Counted from the stretch's first letter, positions 23,062-35,411 are shown. The stretch is DNA of 64,000 nt from Lonicera japonica (GCA_021464415.1 CM038469.1:19363901-19427900); one strand, 5' to 3'. Program-made: numbers and translations. The notes: a model not told the origin generated them from the sequence alone.

Positions 23062-25957
23062 TGTAACACCCCTGCCTTAATCTACAGGACAACACCCGTA
23101 ATTAAGACCTGGAGTGCTACTAACCCATTTTAGATTAACTAAAATGGGTAAATATGTAAATGTTTAAAGAAATTCAAACAGTAATATCATGTGTCTTAAA
23201 CAGCAACTTGATAGTCATGCTGATGATGATAGCACTGTACATAAACATGCATACGTGCCTACAGCCGTTACACAAAACCAATTAAGTAAGTCCAACATTA
23301 TACAAGCCAACTAAGTAAAGTTATGATAATATACAATACTTCGGGCTAGCCGTGGCTTCCTGAGATAACATATATATAACAAAAATGAATCCGTATCAGA
23401 GCCTTCTATCGATCCCGAACCCACCATCTTGTTAACATAACACGTCTCATGTGTACCTGTATAGTTTAGAAAAACGGGGTGAACATATCACTCAGTAGGG
23501 GGAAGTAGAGGGAAAGTTTGGAAAATATTCCTTAATTTATTACTATAAACCAAGTAAACCTTTTTATCGTATAATCTAAACATTATTTATAAAATATCAC
23601 CAAAGATAACTAGTTCATGATGATGCGTGCTCATGCATATGCAGATTACCTCCCTTTGTGTCAACCCATTTCCGAATCTTGACGATGCATACCGATGAAA
23701 AACCAAGCCAAGATGGCCATATAGAATCCATTCGCTCCAAGAGCATACAACATAATCATAGTTCCTGTCAATGAGAACCTGAACAGGAATCTCATCATAT
23801 AATCCATTGCCTTAAAATGGCATACCATTATCATACCCAAGAAGTGGAACAATAACCCATCCATCTTCTACAGAAAATAATTAAACCAATGGTGCATTGC
23901 CAATGCCAAGGTTCCTGGGTCTTTCACCGGTGGCTTATAGGTGGCCAAACAATCTCCCCCAGGGGTTTAGGGCTTTTTAACCCAAGGGCACCAGGCCCTA
24001 CCTATTTTTTCGTCCGGCAAGCACTATAAAGACAGATATTCATACATAATTCACACTATCCTGGTCATCCATGACCAGATACCATCATTACCAAGAGATC
24101 CGTTAACCGGTCATATCCAACAAGAAGATATCAAGATAAAAATAAAGCTTCCAAGAATTGCCATAAGAAATAAGAATTCTTGAAGCATCCAGATACTCCG
24201 TCACAAGCATGAGTTATAGATAAAGAGATATAAGCTCCTTGTGAGACCACATCCGTATCATATGCTATAAGAGAGATCCGAACTTGCTAGAATACCGCGA
24301 TGATGCCGAGTTGATACAATATTCATGCATAAAGTGCATTTCATGCTCTTGAAACAACTAGAGACAACATATGCCACTTAAACTTCATCCAACAATCATT
24401 CATGTTCCTTGGCATATACTAAACTTATTTACCAATCCATTTGAACACAACCAAACATGAATACCCAAGGAACATCGCATACAAATTCATATTATATAAA
24501 TTCCAAGTTTAAGCGGCACATCTTGTCGAATTAATGCGTTACATGTAAAATATAAATTACATATGCCATATAAACTCTATCAAAATCATGTTCATGTCCT
24601 TTAGTGTATACAAAACCCTTTTCTTGTCAAATCAACACATACACACCGAAAGAACATTCATATGAATCAATAACATGTAATCATAGAGCTTAGATGTCAT
24701 ATCTTGCTTAAATATGTGAATTCATACTCCAATTAATCATATATCATTAATATCAATAGGCAAAATCATCATATTTAACATACATGTATAAATCATCCAT
24801 TTCTAATTAAATAAAATCATATTATCAAGTATACATAGCATCAATTGTCTCAAACCTCACTTTTAGATCTTTATTAATCATAAAACATCATGTTATAGGC
24901 CATAATTTAGATAAATAAGACAAATGAAGTGAAACTATGATGATATTCATGAAACAAGACCAAAATTTCAAGTTTAAAAGCATATAAACCCCTACCTCGA
25001 CTTATGAGCGAATAAGAAGAAGAAAGGATGAAGATTACGGCTATCCCCAAGCAATTAGAATGAAGAAGATGATGAATAGTAGCAAGGAAGAAGAAATTCA
25101 AGTGATTTGGAGGCTTAATCTTTGGTGTGGGAGGTTGGATGGGTGGAAATCCCATCAAGAACCTCTCCTATTTCCCTCTCTAGACTCTTCTAGAGTTTTA
25201 TGGATGTTTTGGTCGAAGTTGTGGCAAAAAGGGGTCAAAAGAATGCTTAAAGCTGCTCAAAACCTACATTGGTCCGTTGCCGGACCGGTCTAGAAAAAGA
25301 CCAGACCGGTCCGCGTGTAATTTTGGTGCTATGATGCACTATTCATAATTTGGCCATAACTTTTCGCTCAGAACTCCGATTAAGGTGATCTTTATATGCA
25401 CGGAAAGTTAATTCAAAGATATACAACTTTCTAGAAGGAAGTTTTCCCAAAATTATCGATGGATTATTCCCAGAAATCCACCAAAGACAGCGCTCTGCCA
25501 AAGCACTATCGAATGAACAAAATTTAGTAACCGACCTACGTCGCACGATGTTTTGACCAACAAGGAGTGTGAATTGGACTTCAGTTAAAACACAAAAGTT
25601 GTAGAATGTCATGCAACCTTGACATAAGAGCAAACACTGACCAAATCGAATAAGAGACGAAGAAACTACGGAGCTCCAAAGTTAACCAAAAATAGTGAAT
25701 CGCGTAAAACCAAAACTTCATATTCACCAACCAAAATTGATCCGGATAACCCAAATCACCAAACGATCACCCATACAAGTATAAAGGAGTGAATACAACA
25801 TAATAAGATGTATTAAAATACCATGAGACTCCATTACTCGAAATTTCACCCCTCACCTATATAAAGTTAACATTTAATCCTTTTTCACTTCAACTAATAT
25901 GATTAAAGTAGGCTATACTCAACCCAATTAATATACACTGAAATATGGGGTATTACA
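23062..25957 (-). mobile_element. Solo LTR H (B family, 2896 bp)
   Basis: tgtaacacccctgcctt...atggggtattaca with a perfect TSD TATGT (23057-23061 and 25958-25962), inserted in element G. It aligns with both LTRs of element B along its length: 'ttaatctacaggacaacacc' at the left, the ACCGGT cluster (25271-25315), 'ccataacttttcgctcag' (25353) and 'cacaaaagttgtagaatg' (25591). Sense is minus by comparison with B. No internal region. Confidence 0.9.
25271..25315. repeat. Inverted pair with ACCGGT core in LTR H
   Basis: cggaccggtctag ... ccagaccggtccg: each arm contains a palindrome and the two arms are inverted copies of each other, so the segment can fold as one stem-loop. Element B has the same core but different arms. 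Confidence 0.8.
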
Positions 25958-26020
25958 TATGTCCTTTGGCTTCATTTCAGTTAATTTGTGTAGGTTCCAA
26001 TTTCGAGGACAAAATTTCTT

Positions 26021-26031
26021 AAGGGGGGAGG
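26021..26031 (+). other. Element G polypurine tract
   Basis: aaggggggagg immediately before 'tt' and the 3' LTR, preceded by the chromovirus-typical 'tttcgaggacaaaatttctt'. Confidence 0.85.
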
Positions 26032-26032
26032 T

Positions 26033-28589
26033 TGTAACACCCTGTGTTTTGATATGCGTATTTTCGTTCATTTAGTTAGTTACTTCTCTTATTCATTCAT
26101 GGACTTAGACAAGTCCAAATGTTCCCACACGTCACTTTGGTGTTATGGATAAAATCTAAAAATTTTGATTTAATTCAGAACTAGTTTGAGTAATTTGGTG
26201 TGTTACTTGGAAAAATTGGTGTATTATTAAATTTTCTATTTTCCTAATTTTCTTATGTTCGGTTCATCGACCTAAGAAGGTCTGAATTGAGTTTTGTCTT
26301 TTTTGATACGTCATATAATAGTTATTAAATCATCAAGTAATGTTTCTTTAAATTTGGACTTCATTTAAGAATTTTTAAGTATTTAGTATAATCGAATTTC
26401 CTTCCTTAAACGTTAACAATTTCCACAATTCTCGTTTGTGGTTCCGGAATATTCAGACCTCCGAATTCAGTTTCATTTTCTCTGACATGTCATAAATATG
26501 TGTTAGAAGTAATCTAGACCGTTTCGTCACGTTCAGATTTCAAATGAGCAATTTCAGAGGCGTTTTTAGAATCGGGAATATTTGCTCGACGTTTTAGATC
26601 AGTCAATTTTGGAGACTCGTAACTTTCTAATCTTTTATCAAAATACCACTCTACCAACTCCTATAGATTCATCATATATACTTATACAACTTTTTTGTTT
26701 TGGCCGAAAGCTAATTCACACTCTTCGTTGGTCAAAAGTGAGTACGAAACTACCCGATCAACAGAATTCTGGTAATAATTTGTCTAGAATTTGGTGTAAT
26801 ATCCTTCAGAAAAGTTTTAGATCTTTGAATTACCTTTCCATTGATATAAAGATCATCCCAATCGGAGTTCCGAGTAAAATGTTATGACCAAAATACAAAC
26901 AGTAACTCCGTAACATCGTTTATATCGTCTTGACCAACTTTGACCCGTTTTTAAACCTCTTCCACCTACATTTCAGTCCATTTTCGACACAAGTGAGCTC
27001 ATAGCTATTCTAGAGAGAGAGCGAGTGGTTCTTGGAGTATTATTGGGGGTTCATAGCTCAAAATTGAGAGTTTCATACCGAAAACTCAGATTTTTCATCT
27101 TCTTCGCCTTTTCAACTCATTTCCGGGCTTGCATGCTTGATGTGGGGGACCATTTGAGCTCAATCCAGGTCATCCAACCTCTGTTCTTCTAGTTTCTAGG
27201 TGGGAACTTCCCTTCTCTCTTTGATTCTTGATAATCCATAGTTGATTGAGTTAAAATACTAGATTTTCGGTACCAAATTCATTCTTTCTCTTGCATGCCT
27301 GATGTACAACTATGGAAAAAACATTCTAAGCCTTGTTGTTGATGGTATATTGGTTATATATGATGATTTTGGAGGCTGATCGTACTGCATGTCTTCATTT
27401 AAGCATTTATTTGAGAGTTTTGTACCGAAATGGCCAGAAACGTTAAATACATGTCTAATACTTGGGATCTTTACTAAAATTCCCAAATTTCCAGAATATA
27501 AATCACTCTTGAATCATATTTTAACTTGTTATTAGTTAATGATGACGCTTCTAATAAATCTAGCGTTTACTCCTAAATTTTTGGATGAAGAGACCGTTGG
27601 ATTTCATATTATTACTGTATATTGTTGTGTGAAGCATGGTATATACATATCAAAACTTAATTATTATATTGTTCTGAAGCAGGTATATTGTGTCAAGTAA
27701 TTTTGTGAGCCAGTTTTTGATGAAAACCATGAGTTAAATATATATATATATATATATTGCTGTAAAATATTGAGATTGTTGGAACCGGATAAGCACTGGT
27801 ATATAAATGCTTGAGTTATGTTATTGCACAGACCCATGGTAAAGATGGGGTGTCGAAATTCTGGTTACCAATGCACAGACCCACAGAAAGGTGGGGTGCA
27901 TTTGTGAGTATCTTATTCCGTCTAGTACCAGTATTAGGTCGAGGAGGAGGAGAAGGTGGATGGACGTGTATCCATATATATTGTGTGTATTACATATGGA
28001 ACATAATTGGATTATAATGATACTTAATAAATGGTTTTCTTTATATGAATTATTAACAATTGGGAAATTTTGTTAATGACTAAAATTATGATCCTTTATA
28101 TTGTGGAATGTCTATTTCATTGCATATTCCCTTCCCCTATAGTTCCCACTGGGCCAGTATTGGCTCATTCCCTCATTTATCTTTCAGGTATACACCCTGT
28201 GGTACGGGTAGAGGTCGTGAACCAGGTCCGAGTTCATCTTAGAGCCCTATCTAATGCCCTTATAGATTTAGCTCGTTGTATTATTTTGATTTGTGGGAGT
28301 TGTAATTTCTAATTAAGTTCGATAACTTTAGACCTTCAATGTGTGTACTCGTTGTATTTTTAGTTATGTTAGTTCAAATTTGAATTGTAATAGATTTGAG
28401 AAGTATTCTATATTTCTGCGTTGATTTTTTTTAAACAGGATGAATTTCTTAGTATGTACGAATACTTCATGCCAAATTTTTATTAGATTTCTCTACCTTG
28501 TTTAATTTATTGGTTGTGTCTATTTGTCTATCTGCTGTTAATTTGATACAGCATCCGTTAACACCTGCTTATATGAGCGGGTTGTTACA
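26033..28589 (+). repeat. Element G 3' LTR (2557 bp)
   Basis: Collinear with 16339-18953 with scattered substitutions, a shorter (TA)n run and small gaps, for example a missing stretch near 26760 where the 5' LTR has extra sequence after 'ccgatcaac'. Ends gagcgggttgttaca, followed by TSD CTTCA. Confidence 0.9.
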
Positions 28590-28888
28590 CTTCACGGCTT
28601 TGCATACTGTATGGACACAGACAAAACTAAATATATTTTCAAGTACATGACGAGGAAGTGACAAAAAGAGAATAACGCCACCAATGTTATCCATTAGTAA
28701 TAAATAAAATATACTTGAAAGAAAAGAAGAAGAGATGAACTCAAAGCTATGTACGCAGTAATATTAGATATACTAAGTTTTCTATAGATTTCTTTTGGGT
28801 GCTTATGTGAAAGGGAAATTGACAGTTCTTTATAAATATAGAAAACGAAAATCCGCCGTCCATAATGAAGGTTAAGAAAATTCCCCAT
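28590..28888 (-). pseudogene. F-box-like host gene copy 1, promoter and first exon
   Basis: A minus-strand ATG at 28694 opens MDNIGGVILFLSLPRHVLEN and continues IFSFVCVHTVCK up to the element G insertion. LSLPRHVLENIFSFV fits the F-box core (LP..VL..I.S.V). The frame runs without a stop through the TSD into 16338-16262. Upstream on the minus strand 'atatttataaagaactg' is a TATA-like box at the place corresponding to 'tatataaaagaactcac' in copy 2. F-box proteins are substrate-recognition parts of SCF ubiquitin ligases; here the exon is split by a 12-kb insertion, so a normal product is unlikely. Confidence 0.42.
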
Positions 28889-28899
28889 TTAATAAATCT

Positions 28900-29113
28900 A
28901 AAAATATTTTAAGAAATTTAAAATTTTCAATATTTACATGTCTTATATAAATTATGAAATTAGATTTGATATATATGCAAAAATTTAATACTCCACATCA
29001 AATCAAAACTTTGGACAACTAGTCACGCGAGTAGCTACCCTTCCTATTAAGGGATGTAATGATCCCAATTAGTATTTAAATTTTACATAAAAATAAGTTA
29101 TATTTTCAACATA
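28900..29113. other. Unassigned A/T-rich intergenic DNA
   Basis: Upstream of F-box-like copy 1. Nothing recognisable. Confidence 0.4.
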
Positions 29114-29121
29114 TTTGTGCC

Positions 29122-29513
29122 GCCAGTCCCCTTCTCTTAAGGACCGTCCTTCAGTTAGCTAACTCAAGGACTGTCTATTTCGAGAGGTAAACAGATGAAT
29201 TTTTTCATGAAACTTGGTGATAATGATCTCTATAACTAGTAGATCATCCCCACCAAATTTCATTAAAAAAATCAAATGGGAAGTGGGCTAACTAAAAATC
29301 GAAAATTTCAACGTCCAGAAATGTGCATATACATCAATTTTTCATTTAACCCACTTCCCGATTGATTGTTTTTATGAAATTTGGTGGAGATGATCTACTC
29401 ATTAGAGAGATAATCTCCACCAAGTTCCATGAAAAATTTCATCCGTTTACCCATTCGAAAAGGATGGTCCTTAAGTTAGTTCACTCAAGGACAGTCCTTA
29501 AGAGAATGCTCTC
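29122..29513. mobile_element. Foldback MITE (392 bp)
   Basis: Two long inverted arms of about 190 bp: 'ttctcttaaggaccgtcctt' on the left answers 'aaggacagtccttaagagaa' on the right, and 'gtagatcatccccaccaaat' answers 'atttggtggagatgatctac', with a short centre near 29310-29330. An 8-bp direct repeat TTTGTGCC flanks it (29114-29121 and 29514-29521). TSD length suggests hAT-derived or possibly MULE-derived; the outermost bases of the arms differ, so the superfamily is not certain. No coding capacity. Confidence 0.85.
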
Positions 29514-29521
29514 TTTGTGCC

Positions 29522-29749
29522 ACTATGTATAATTAGCATCGCTTAAATTTAGAAAAAAAAATTTCAATCATCATTTTTTTATTTTTAATTCTTACCTGAT
29601 ATTTTTTCATATAGAAACAACACCACAAATGCATAAAATAAATTTATGAATAATATAAGATAATTACAAAGGCTCGTTAGTTTATCCTAAATACATGAGC
29701 AATTAATCGATTATTAAGGATTGGGTTTGAAGTAAACTTATGGAACTTA
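29522..29749. other. Unassigned A/T-rich intergenic DNA
   Basis: Short stretch between the MITE and element A. Nothing recognisable. Confidence 0.4.
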
Positions 29750-29754
29750 TGTGC

Positions 29755-31973
29755 TGTGACGCCCCGAGTTCCGTTGAGAGAAAAAACCTTTGAAACACGG
29801 TTAGTCACGGAGCCGTACGCGACGGCGAAACTGAATTTAATCCAAAAATTCTAATGAGAGAAGAAATTAAGCAACGATCCACACACAATAACACAATCTA
29901 TGGGAAGATGCTCGAACTGTAGTTTACCCTCTTGTTAACTCGTGCCTTACAAATTAGTCTATACCGTTGCGCACCAGTTAACTAAAATGTAAGTCACTCG
30001 TCCACAACAAGATAGCCCTTAACAAGAAACATGTTCCTCTAACCCTGCTATACTTTACCAATAAGAAAAAGGATAGAAGAATAATAAAGATCCACCAAAT
30101 ATATACATAGATAATATACAAAGGCCAACAAAATAGTAATAAGTAGCAAAGTCTCCACAACTTCAAGTAAGCTACATTACTACAGATACATAGATCATAA
30201 AAACATGCCTAAGTTAATACATGTCTAGTTATATTACAACAAAACTTTGTAACATGGCCTTTCCGTGGTGAAAGGCTCTCAAACTACTCAGTATCAGAGA
30301 AGACTAAGATTTATCGACCTTTCCCTTGTCAGCTCTTCCCGTCCTGTCCTTAGATGTACCTGTGTAGGAAAACCGTTAGCCAAATGAGCCCAGTAGGAAC
30401 TATAAGATATATGTAGGGAAAACATGTTTATAGAGTGATTCGCTATAAAAAGAATTTGTTAGAATCCTATGTTCATGATTCATGTATATATGTATACAAT
30501 GTGATATATATAAGTAAATAAATCAGAATTTATATAAACGATGTCAAGACATCGCGACCAGATCTACTATCACATATGTCAAGTATATGTATATGTCACA
30601 TCTAGGATTTTCATATCGTGTGCACACGGATAGCGATCTAACTTGGGTTCTTCTACCCCCAAGGCAGGGACCCCCTACCGGGTCCACCTAGATGGAAAAT
30701 GCCCCCCAAGGCAATAATAAACATCTCTAATATTCATCTGGTACGAACGGTGTTGACTACTCAGTATAAGAAAAACTGATAACAACTCAATAGTGAATAT
30801 GAAGTCATATACATCATTTAAAAACATAATATGGTTCATTTCATGAATATCATATAAGATATAGTGCGTATCAAAGATTTATTTTATCATACGGACTTAT
30901 ACGTACTTGCGCGCCAGAGGCCATGAACAAGGGTTTGTTGTAAATCATTGAAACAAAAGAACTACATGGGGAAATATGATATACTATAATTAATGAGTCA
31001 TAATCAACCATTTCCATCATAATTTATAGACCCAAATCTCATATATACACAGCAATAGATATATATATATAGAAAATCCCCAAATTTGCATAAAAGGGTG
31101 ATTGACTGCCTTAAACTCTTAAAATAGGTTTCAATACTAGTGTTCCTACCTCAATAGCGTTGAACCTTCGTAACTAGAGCGGCGGATCGAGCTCTAACCA
31201 ACTGAGGCGCAATATATCCATCTTGAGTTTTAAGCCCTAATTTGGTGGAAGTGGAAGAAGGAAGAAGATGATGGTGATGATGTGTATGATTGTTGTTTTG
31301 GGTTGAAAAAGGGAGTAAAGTCACCCTTTGGAACCTTTCTCCATGAACCCTCACTTCTTTCTAACTCCCTCTCTGTGCCCTAATCGAAAAGGAGGTGAAG
31401 GAGGTGTATAAATGGAGTTAAAATCGGGTCAAAGCTTTAAAAACACAATTGTGACCACTACAGGTCAAAGTAGTCGACTAGATTACTATTTATGTAGTTG
31501 ACTACATGATGTAGTCGACTCCCCCAATCCATGTAGTCGACTACATTAGACTGAAGTGTGGTTCTTCCTCAGAATTGCCTTTATATGTCTCAAACTGATC
31601 TTATACCCCTGTTTTGATCAATGAGAAGTGGAAATTAGGTTCCAGGCCAAACACGAAAGTTCTTGGAAATTGAAATACCTTTCCAATGGCTTAAACGGGG
31701 TTCCATTCTAATACGTAATGAAAAAGTTATGACGTTTCAAAGGACTAAAGGTCAGTTTGTCGGGTAAGTTTTAAATGTCTGTAATTCTCTCGAATTTCAC
31801 TAAGAACACTTAAGGTGAATCTTTCTAACTTAACACATGAATGTAATGACACCTATAAAAGAGCGTGGAAACATTCCCTACATTCGGATACTGCTCGAGC
31901 ACATTCCTACGTCCAAAACAGAAGAATTGCAAAACTAAAGATAATACGATGTATTTACCTTACGGGTGTTACA
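29755..31973 (-). repeat. Element A 3' LTR (2219 bp)
   Basis: Sense strand minus: tgtaacacccgtaagg...gggcgtcaca. Contains the U5 hairpin gccgtacgcgacggc (29812-29826), the GTCGAC palindrome cluster (31469-31557) and the module 'ggccaaacacgaaagttctt' (31647-31666). Matches 47740-48339 plus 60647-62277 throughout; the partner is about 2231 bp once element B is removed. Confidence 0.92.
31469..31557. repeat. Palindrome cluster, core GTAGTCGACTAC
   Basis: Four copies of the 12-bp palindrome gtagtcgactac or near-matches (gtagttgactac, gtagtcgactcc) in 89 bp. The partner cluster in the 5' LTR is at 61773-61853, where different copies carry the mutations. Confidence 0.88.
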
Positions 31974-31987
31974 ACCTCCCCTCCTTA
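31974..31987 (-). other. Element A polypurine tract
   Basis: Minus strand aaggaggggaggt next to the 3' LTR start, preceded by 'tttcgaggacgaaattttct'. Confidence 0.88.
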
Positions 31988-32066
31988 AGAAAATTTCGTC
32001 CTCGAAATTAAAATAGAGGGATTAGAAGTTACCTTATTGCAACAAGTGTGTGTACTTGGCTTGAAT

Positions 32067-32474
32067 TTATGATTCTAGTTCCAACGTAGCTTCTTCCATT
32101 CCGTGTTGATGCCAAATTACTTTGACGAGTGAGATAACCCTGTTACGAAGAACTTGTTCCTTCTGGTCCACCACTGCTACTGGATGGGTTTCATATGACA
32201 CATCTTCATTAACCTCAAGTTCTTCGACCGGAGCCACGTGCGAAGGATCAGGAATATACCTCCGAAGCATGGACACATGAAATACATCATGGATTCGTTG
32301 TAACCGTGATGGCAAAGCTAGACGATATGAAACTGAAACAACACGCTGAACGATTTCAAACGGTCCTATGTATCGAGGGGCTAACTTGCCTTTGTTACCG
32401 AAACGGATAATGCCATGTCGGGGTTTAACCTTAAGAAATACGTAATCACCCACTTCAAACTCAAGTGGTCGCAT
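32067..32474 (-). pseudogene. Element A integrase C-terminus and chromodomain-like tail
   Basis: 135-codon frame. EVGDYVFLKVKPRHG begins the integrase C-terminal region; KLAPRYIGPFEIVQRV is the GPY/F module; RIHDVFHVSMLRRYIPDP is the conserved stretch after it. The end, RVISLVKVIWHQHGMEEATL, has the W..H..EEATWE pattern of a chromovirus chromodomain, with W replaced by L before the final E. Such domains guide integration toward particular chromatin. The frame is displaced from the integrase core by a small deletion next to 'caaagccgacaag' (about 32490). Confidence 0.85.
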
Positions 32475-33485
32475 TCTCTTGTCGGCTTTGGACAGTTAGT
32501 AATCGTTGCTTAATAAGTTTGATCTTCTCCGTGGTGTCTTGCACCAACTGCAGTCCTAAAACTACTGCTTCACCTGCCTCAATCCAATAAATGGGAGATT
32601 TACATGGTCTTCCATACAATGCTTCGAATGGTGCCATCCCGATGCTAGCTTGGAAACTATTATTATAGACGAACTCGGTGAGTGGTAGGTACTCATCCCA
32701 ATTTCCACAGAAATCAAGTACACAGGCCCGTAGCATATCCTCAAAGATTTGGATTGTCCGCTCGGATTGTTCGTCGTCTACGGATGAAAAGCTGTACTAA
32801 AATCTAATCACGTGCCCAACGAGCGCTGAAGTGCTTCCCAAAAATGTGAAGTAAATCTAGAATCACGGTCGGACACTATTGAAACTGAAATGCCATGGAG
32901 TCGAACGATCTCATTGATATAGAGTTTTGCTAGTTTCTTTAAAGGGTCAGTCTCCCAAATTAGTAGAAAATGAGCCGACTTGGTAAGTCGATCCACAATA
33001 ACCCAAACCACGTTGTGCTTTCGCTGTGTACTCGGTAAACCCATAAGAAAGTCCATTGTGACATTCTCCCATTTCCACTCCGGGATTGGAAGGGGTTGAA
33101 GTTGACCTGCAGGCTTCTGGTGTTCAGCCTTTATCCTTTGACAAGTCAAGTAATTAGAAATAAATTGAGCTACATCTCGCTTCATACCTTGCCACCAATA
33201 AGTACATTTTAAATCTCGGTACATCTTAGTACCACCTGGATGAATGAAAAACCTTGAATTGTTAGCCTCGGCCAGAATGGCTTCTTTAAGTTCGTTGTTA
33301 AGCCTTGGTACCACTAGTTTCTCTTTGTTTCTCAGTCCACCATTGGTACCTAGTGTAAAACCTTCCATTTCGGTTCCTAATTGAAGTTGATCTCGACACT
33401 TTGCTAATTCCTCGTCATACCATTGACTCTCAATTACTTGACTCTGTATCAATGGTCTGGCCACGAGATTTGAAAAGAAAACCAT
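32475..33485 (-). pseudogene. Element A integrase (zinc finger and catalytic core)
   Basis: The frame at 32808-33485 contains the HHCC-type zinc finger (FFIHPGGTKMYRDLKCTYWW, then YLTCQRIKAEHQKPAGQLQP) and the core with TMDFLMGLP (first Asp) and IVSDRDSRFTSHFWEAL (second Asp). The finger has lost its first His (Asn here) and one Cys (Tyr here). After LGT come an in-frame TGA (near 32808) and a TAG, then a 1-bp deletion; the core resumes at 32736 (ACVLDFCGNWDEYLPLTEFV, ALYGRPCKSPIYW). Integrase inserts the cDNA into the host chromosome. This copy cannot produce it. Confidence 0.88.
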
Positions 33486-34028
33486 GTCTTCATTTCGACG
33501 TACGACTAAATTGTATCGTTGGAGCTCTTCTATAAGTTTCCACTCTCAACACCTCGGGGTTGACATCGAACCTTATGATTTCTGGCTTAAAGTATCGGCA
33601 ACCACGTTCGCCTTGCCAGGGTGATATTGAAGGGCGAAATCATAATCCTCAAAATACTCTATCCGACATCATTGTCTCAAATTCAAATCTCGTTGCGTGA
33701 AGATGTACTTGAGACTTTTGTGGTCCGAAAATACCTCAAATTTTTCTCCATAAAGGTAATGACGCCAAATCTTTAATACAAAAACCACTGTGGCTAGCTC
33801 TAAGTCATATGTAGGATAATTCTTCTCATGAGTTTTCAACTGACGTGATGCATAAGCTATAACATGCTCCAACTGCATTAGGACACAACCAAGTCCTAAG
33901 TGAGACGCATCGCAATATATCACATACCCTAAGCCCCTTTCTGGTAAGGCTAAGACAGGAGCAGTAGTTAAACGATACTTCAACTCATTAAAAGCTTCTT
34001 CACAGTGACCATCCCAAATGAATGGCAC
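33486..34028 (-). pseudogene. Element A RNase H
   Basis: [54 protein letters not shown] and [11 protein letters not shown] are the conserved blocks of gypsy RNase H, including the DAS and E..A catalytic segments. A TGA at 33669-33671 interrupts the frame; the continuation EYFEDYDFALQYHPGKANVV carries the typical HPGKANVVAD linker to integrase and two more stops. It would remove RNA from the RNA-DNA hybrid during reverse transcription. Same phase as RT and the integrase N-terminus, so decay here is by nonsense changes, not indels. Confidence 0.9.
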
Positions 34029-34034
34029 ACCTTT

Positions 34035-34955
34035 CTAGGTAAGGTGAGTAAGAGGAGACGCTATATAGGAGAAGTCTTGAACAAACCTTCTATAATAACC
34101 AGCTAGACCGAGAAAACTTCGGATCTCTGTCACACTAGTAGGGCGGCGCCAACTCAACACGGCTTCCACCTTAGCTAGATCCATAGAAATACCACTTCGT
34201 GAGACAACATGTCCAAGAAATTTCACTTCTTCTCTCCAAAAGTCACCCATGGAAAATTTGACGTAGAGTTGATTATCTCTTAGTAATTGCAGGGCTGTAT
34301 AAAGGTGCTTCCTATGCTCCGCCTCCGAATAAGAGTAGATCAACATATCATCAACAAACACTATAACGAATCTATCTAAAAATGGGTAGAAGATACGATG
34401 CATAAAATCCATAAAAGCTGCTGGGGCATTTGTTAACCCAAACGGCATAACTAGAAATTCATAATGACCATAGCGCATCCGGAAAGCTGTCTTGGAAATA
34501 TCTTATTCCTTGACCCTTAACTGATGGTATCGCAATCTTAAGTCGATCTTTAAAAAGAAATGAGCTCCCTATAATTGATCGAATAAATCATTGATACGTG
34601 GAAGAGAGTACTTATTCTTGATCATCACTCGATCCAGTTGGCGATAATCCACGCACAGGCGTAATGATCCATCAGCCTTCTTGGCAAACAACATAGGTGC
34701 TCCCCATGGCGATGAACTAGGGCGAATAAAACCTTTAACCAAAAGATCCTCCAACTGGATCTTAAGCTCTTTAAGTTCTGCAGTAGCCAACCGGTAAGGA
34801 GTAATAGAGATAGGAGCAGTTCTAGGAGCAAGATCAATTGAAAACTCGATTTCGGGTTGTCGCAATAACCCAGGTAAATCTTCAAGAAAAACATCCAAAA
34901 ATTTCTTAACGACAGGCACATCTTGTGGTGTAAGAAGTGGAACCGCGTCACTCAC
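34035..34955 (-). pseudogene. Element A reverse transcriptase
   Basis: Continuous in phase over about 307 codons with two in-frame stops (TAG at 34569-34571 and a TAA near 34500), plus one at the junction with RNase H. Recognisable RT blocks: [79 protein letters not shown] and FVDDMLIYS (about 34347-34360), where the Y/F-V-D-D active site keeps both Asp. RT copies the element RNA into DNA. The stops make it non-functional. Confidence 0.92.
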
Positions 34956-35111
34956 AATATTACAAAGCTAACTGACGTAATCTCTATGTTCCTTCTTAGT
35001 AATGTACAATATGGGGTATAAATTATATCTCTCGCCAAAGAAAATAATGGTTTCTCCCCAATGGTGGGTAATAGTGACTCTTTTAGCATGACAATCGATT
35101 ATAGCATAATA

Positions 35112-35396
35112 TTAGGTCAGCCAATCCATTCCCAGAATGAGATCATACTGTTCCATATCCATGACTATGAAATTATCTTCTATGTGACAATTCTGGTGTA
35201 AAGTAATAATTACAGTGCAATATCGGCTTAGGTTTGTTGTACTACCCATAGGAGAACTAATATTAACGGGGAGAACGAGCTTCTTAATTTTTAACTTTAA
35301 ACTTGTTACATAGTTGGACGAAATGAATGAGTATGAGGCACCGGTGTTAAATAAAGATCTAATTCTAGTCGAGAAAAGAATGAGGGTACCTTCCAT
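35112..35396 (-). pseudogene. Element A aspartic protease, catalytic Asp lost
   Basis: Retropepsin-like region: SLFNTGASYSFISSNYV and further on DLILGMDWLT. The active-site triad DTG is NTG here (codon AAC at 35346-35348), so the catalytic Asp is absent. A TAA follows GMDWLT at 35112-35114 and separates it from RT in the same phase. The protease would cut the gag-pol polyprotein. Confidence 0.88.
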
Positions 35397-35411
35397 GACG
35401 GTGTGATCCTC

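Larger units (their letters stand above)
16339..28589 (+). mobile_element. Element G: complete non-autonomous LTR retrotransposon
   Basis: 12,251 bp including solo LTR H, with perfect TSD CTTCA. The 5' LTR is 16339-18953 and the 3' LTR 26033-28589. A tRNA-iMet-type PBS follows the 5' LTR and a PPT precedes the 3' LTR, so the sense strand is plus. Without H the internal region is about 4.2 kb and has no frame above roughly 70 codons and no gag/pol motif that I recognise. Ends, PBS and the pre-PPT sequence 'tttcgaggacaaaatttctt' are those of Tekay/Del-type chromoviruses, so it fits a LARD-type derivative dependent on another element's proteins. Confidence 0.88.
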
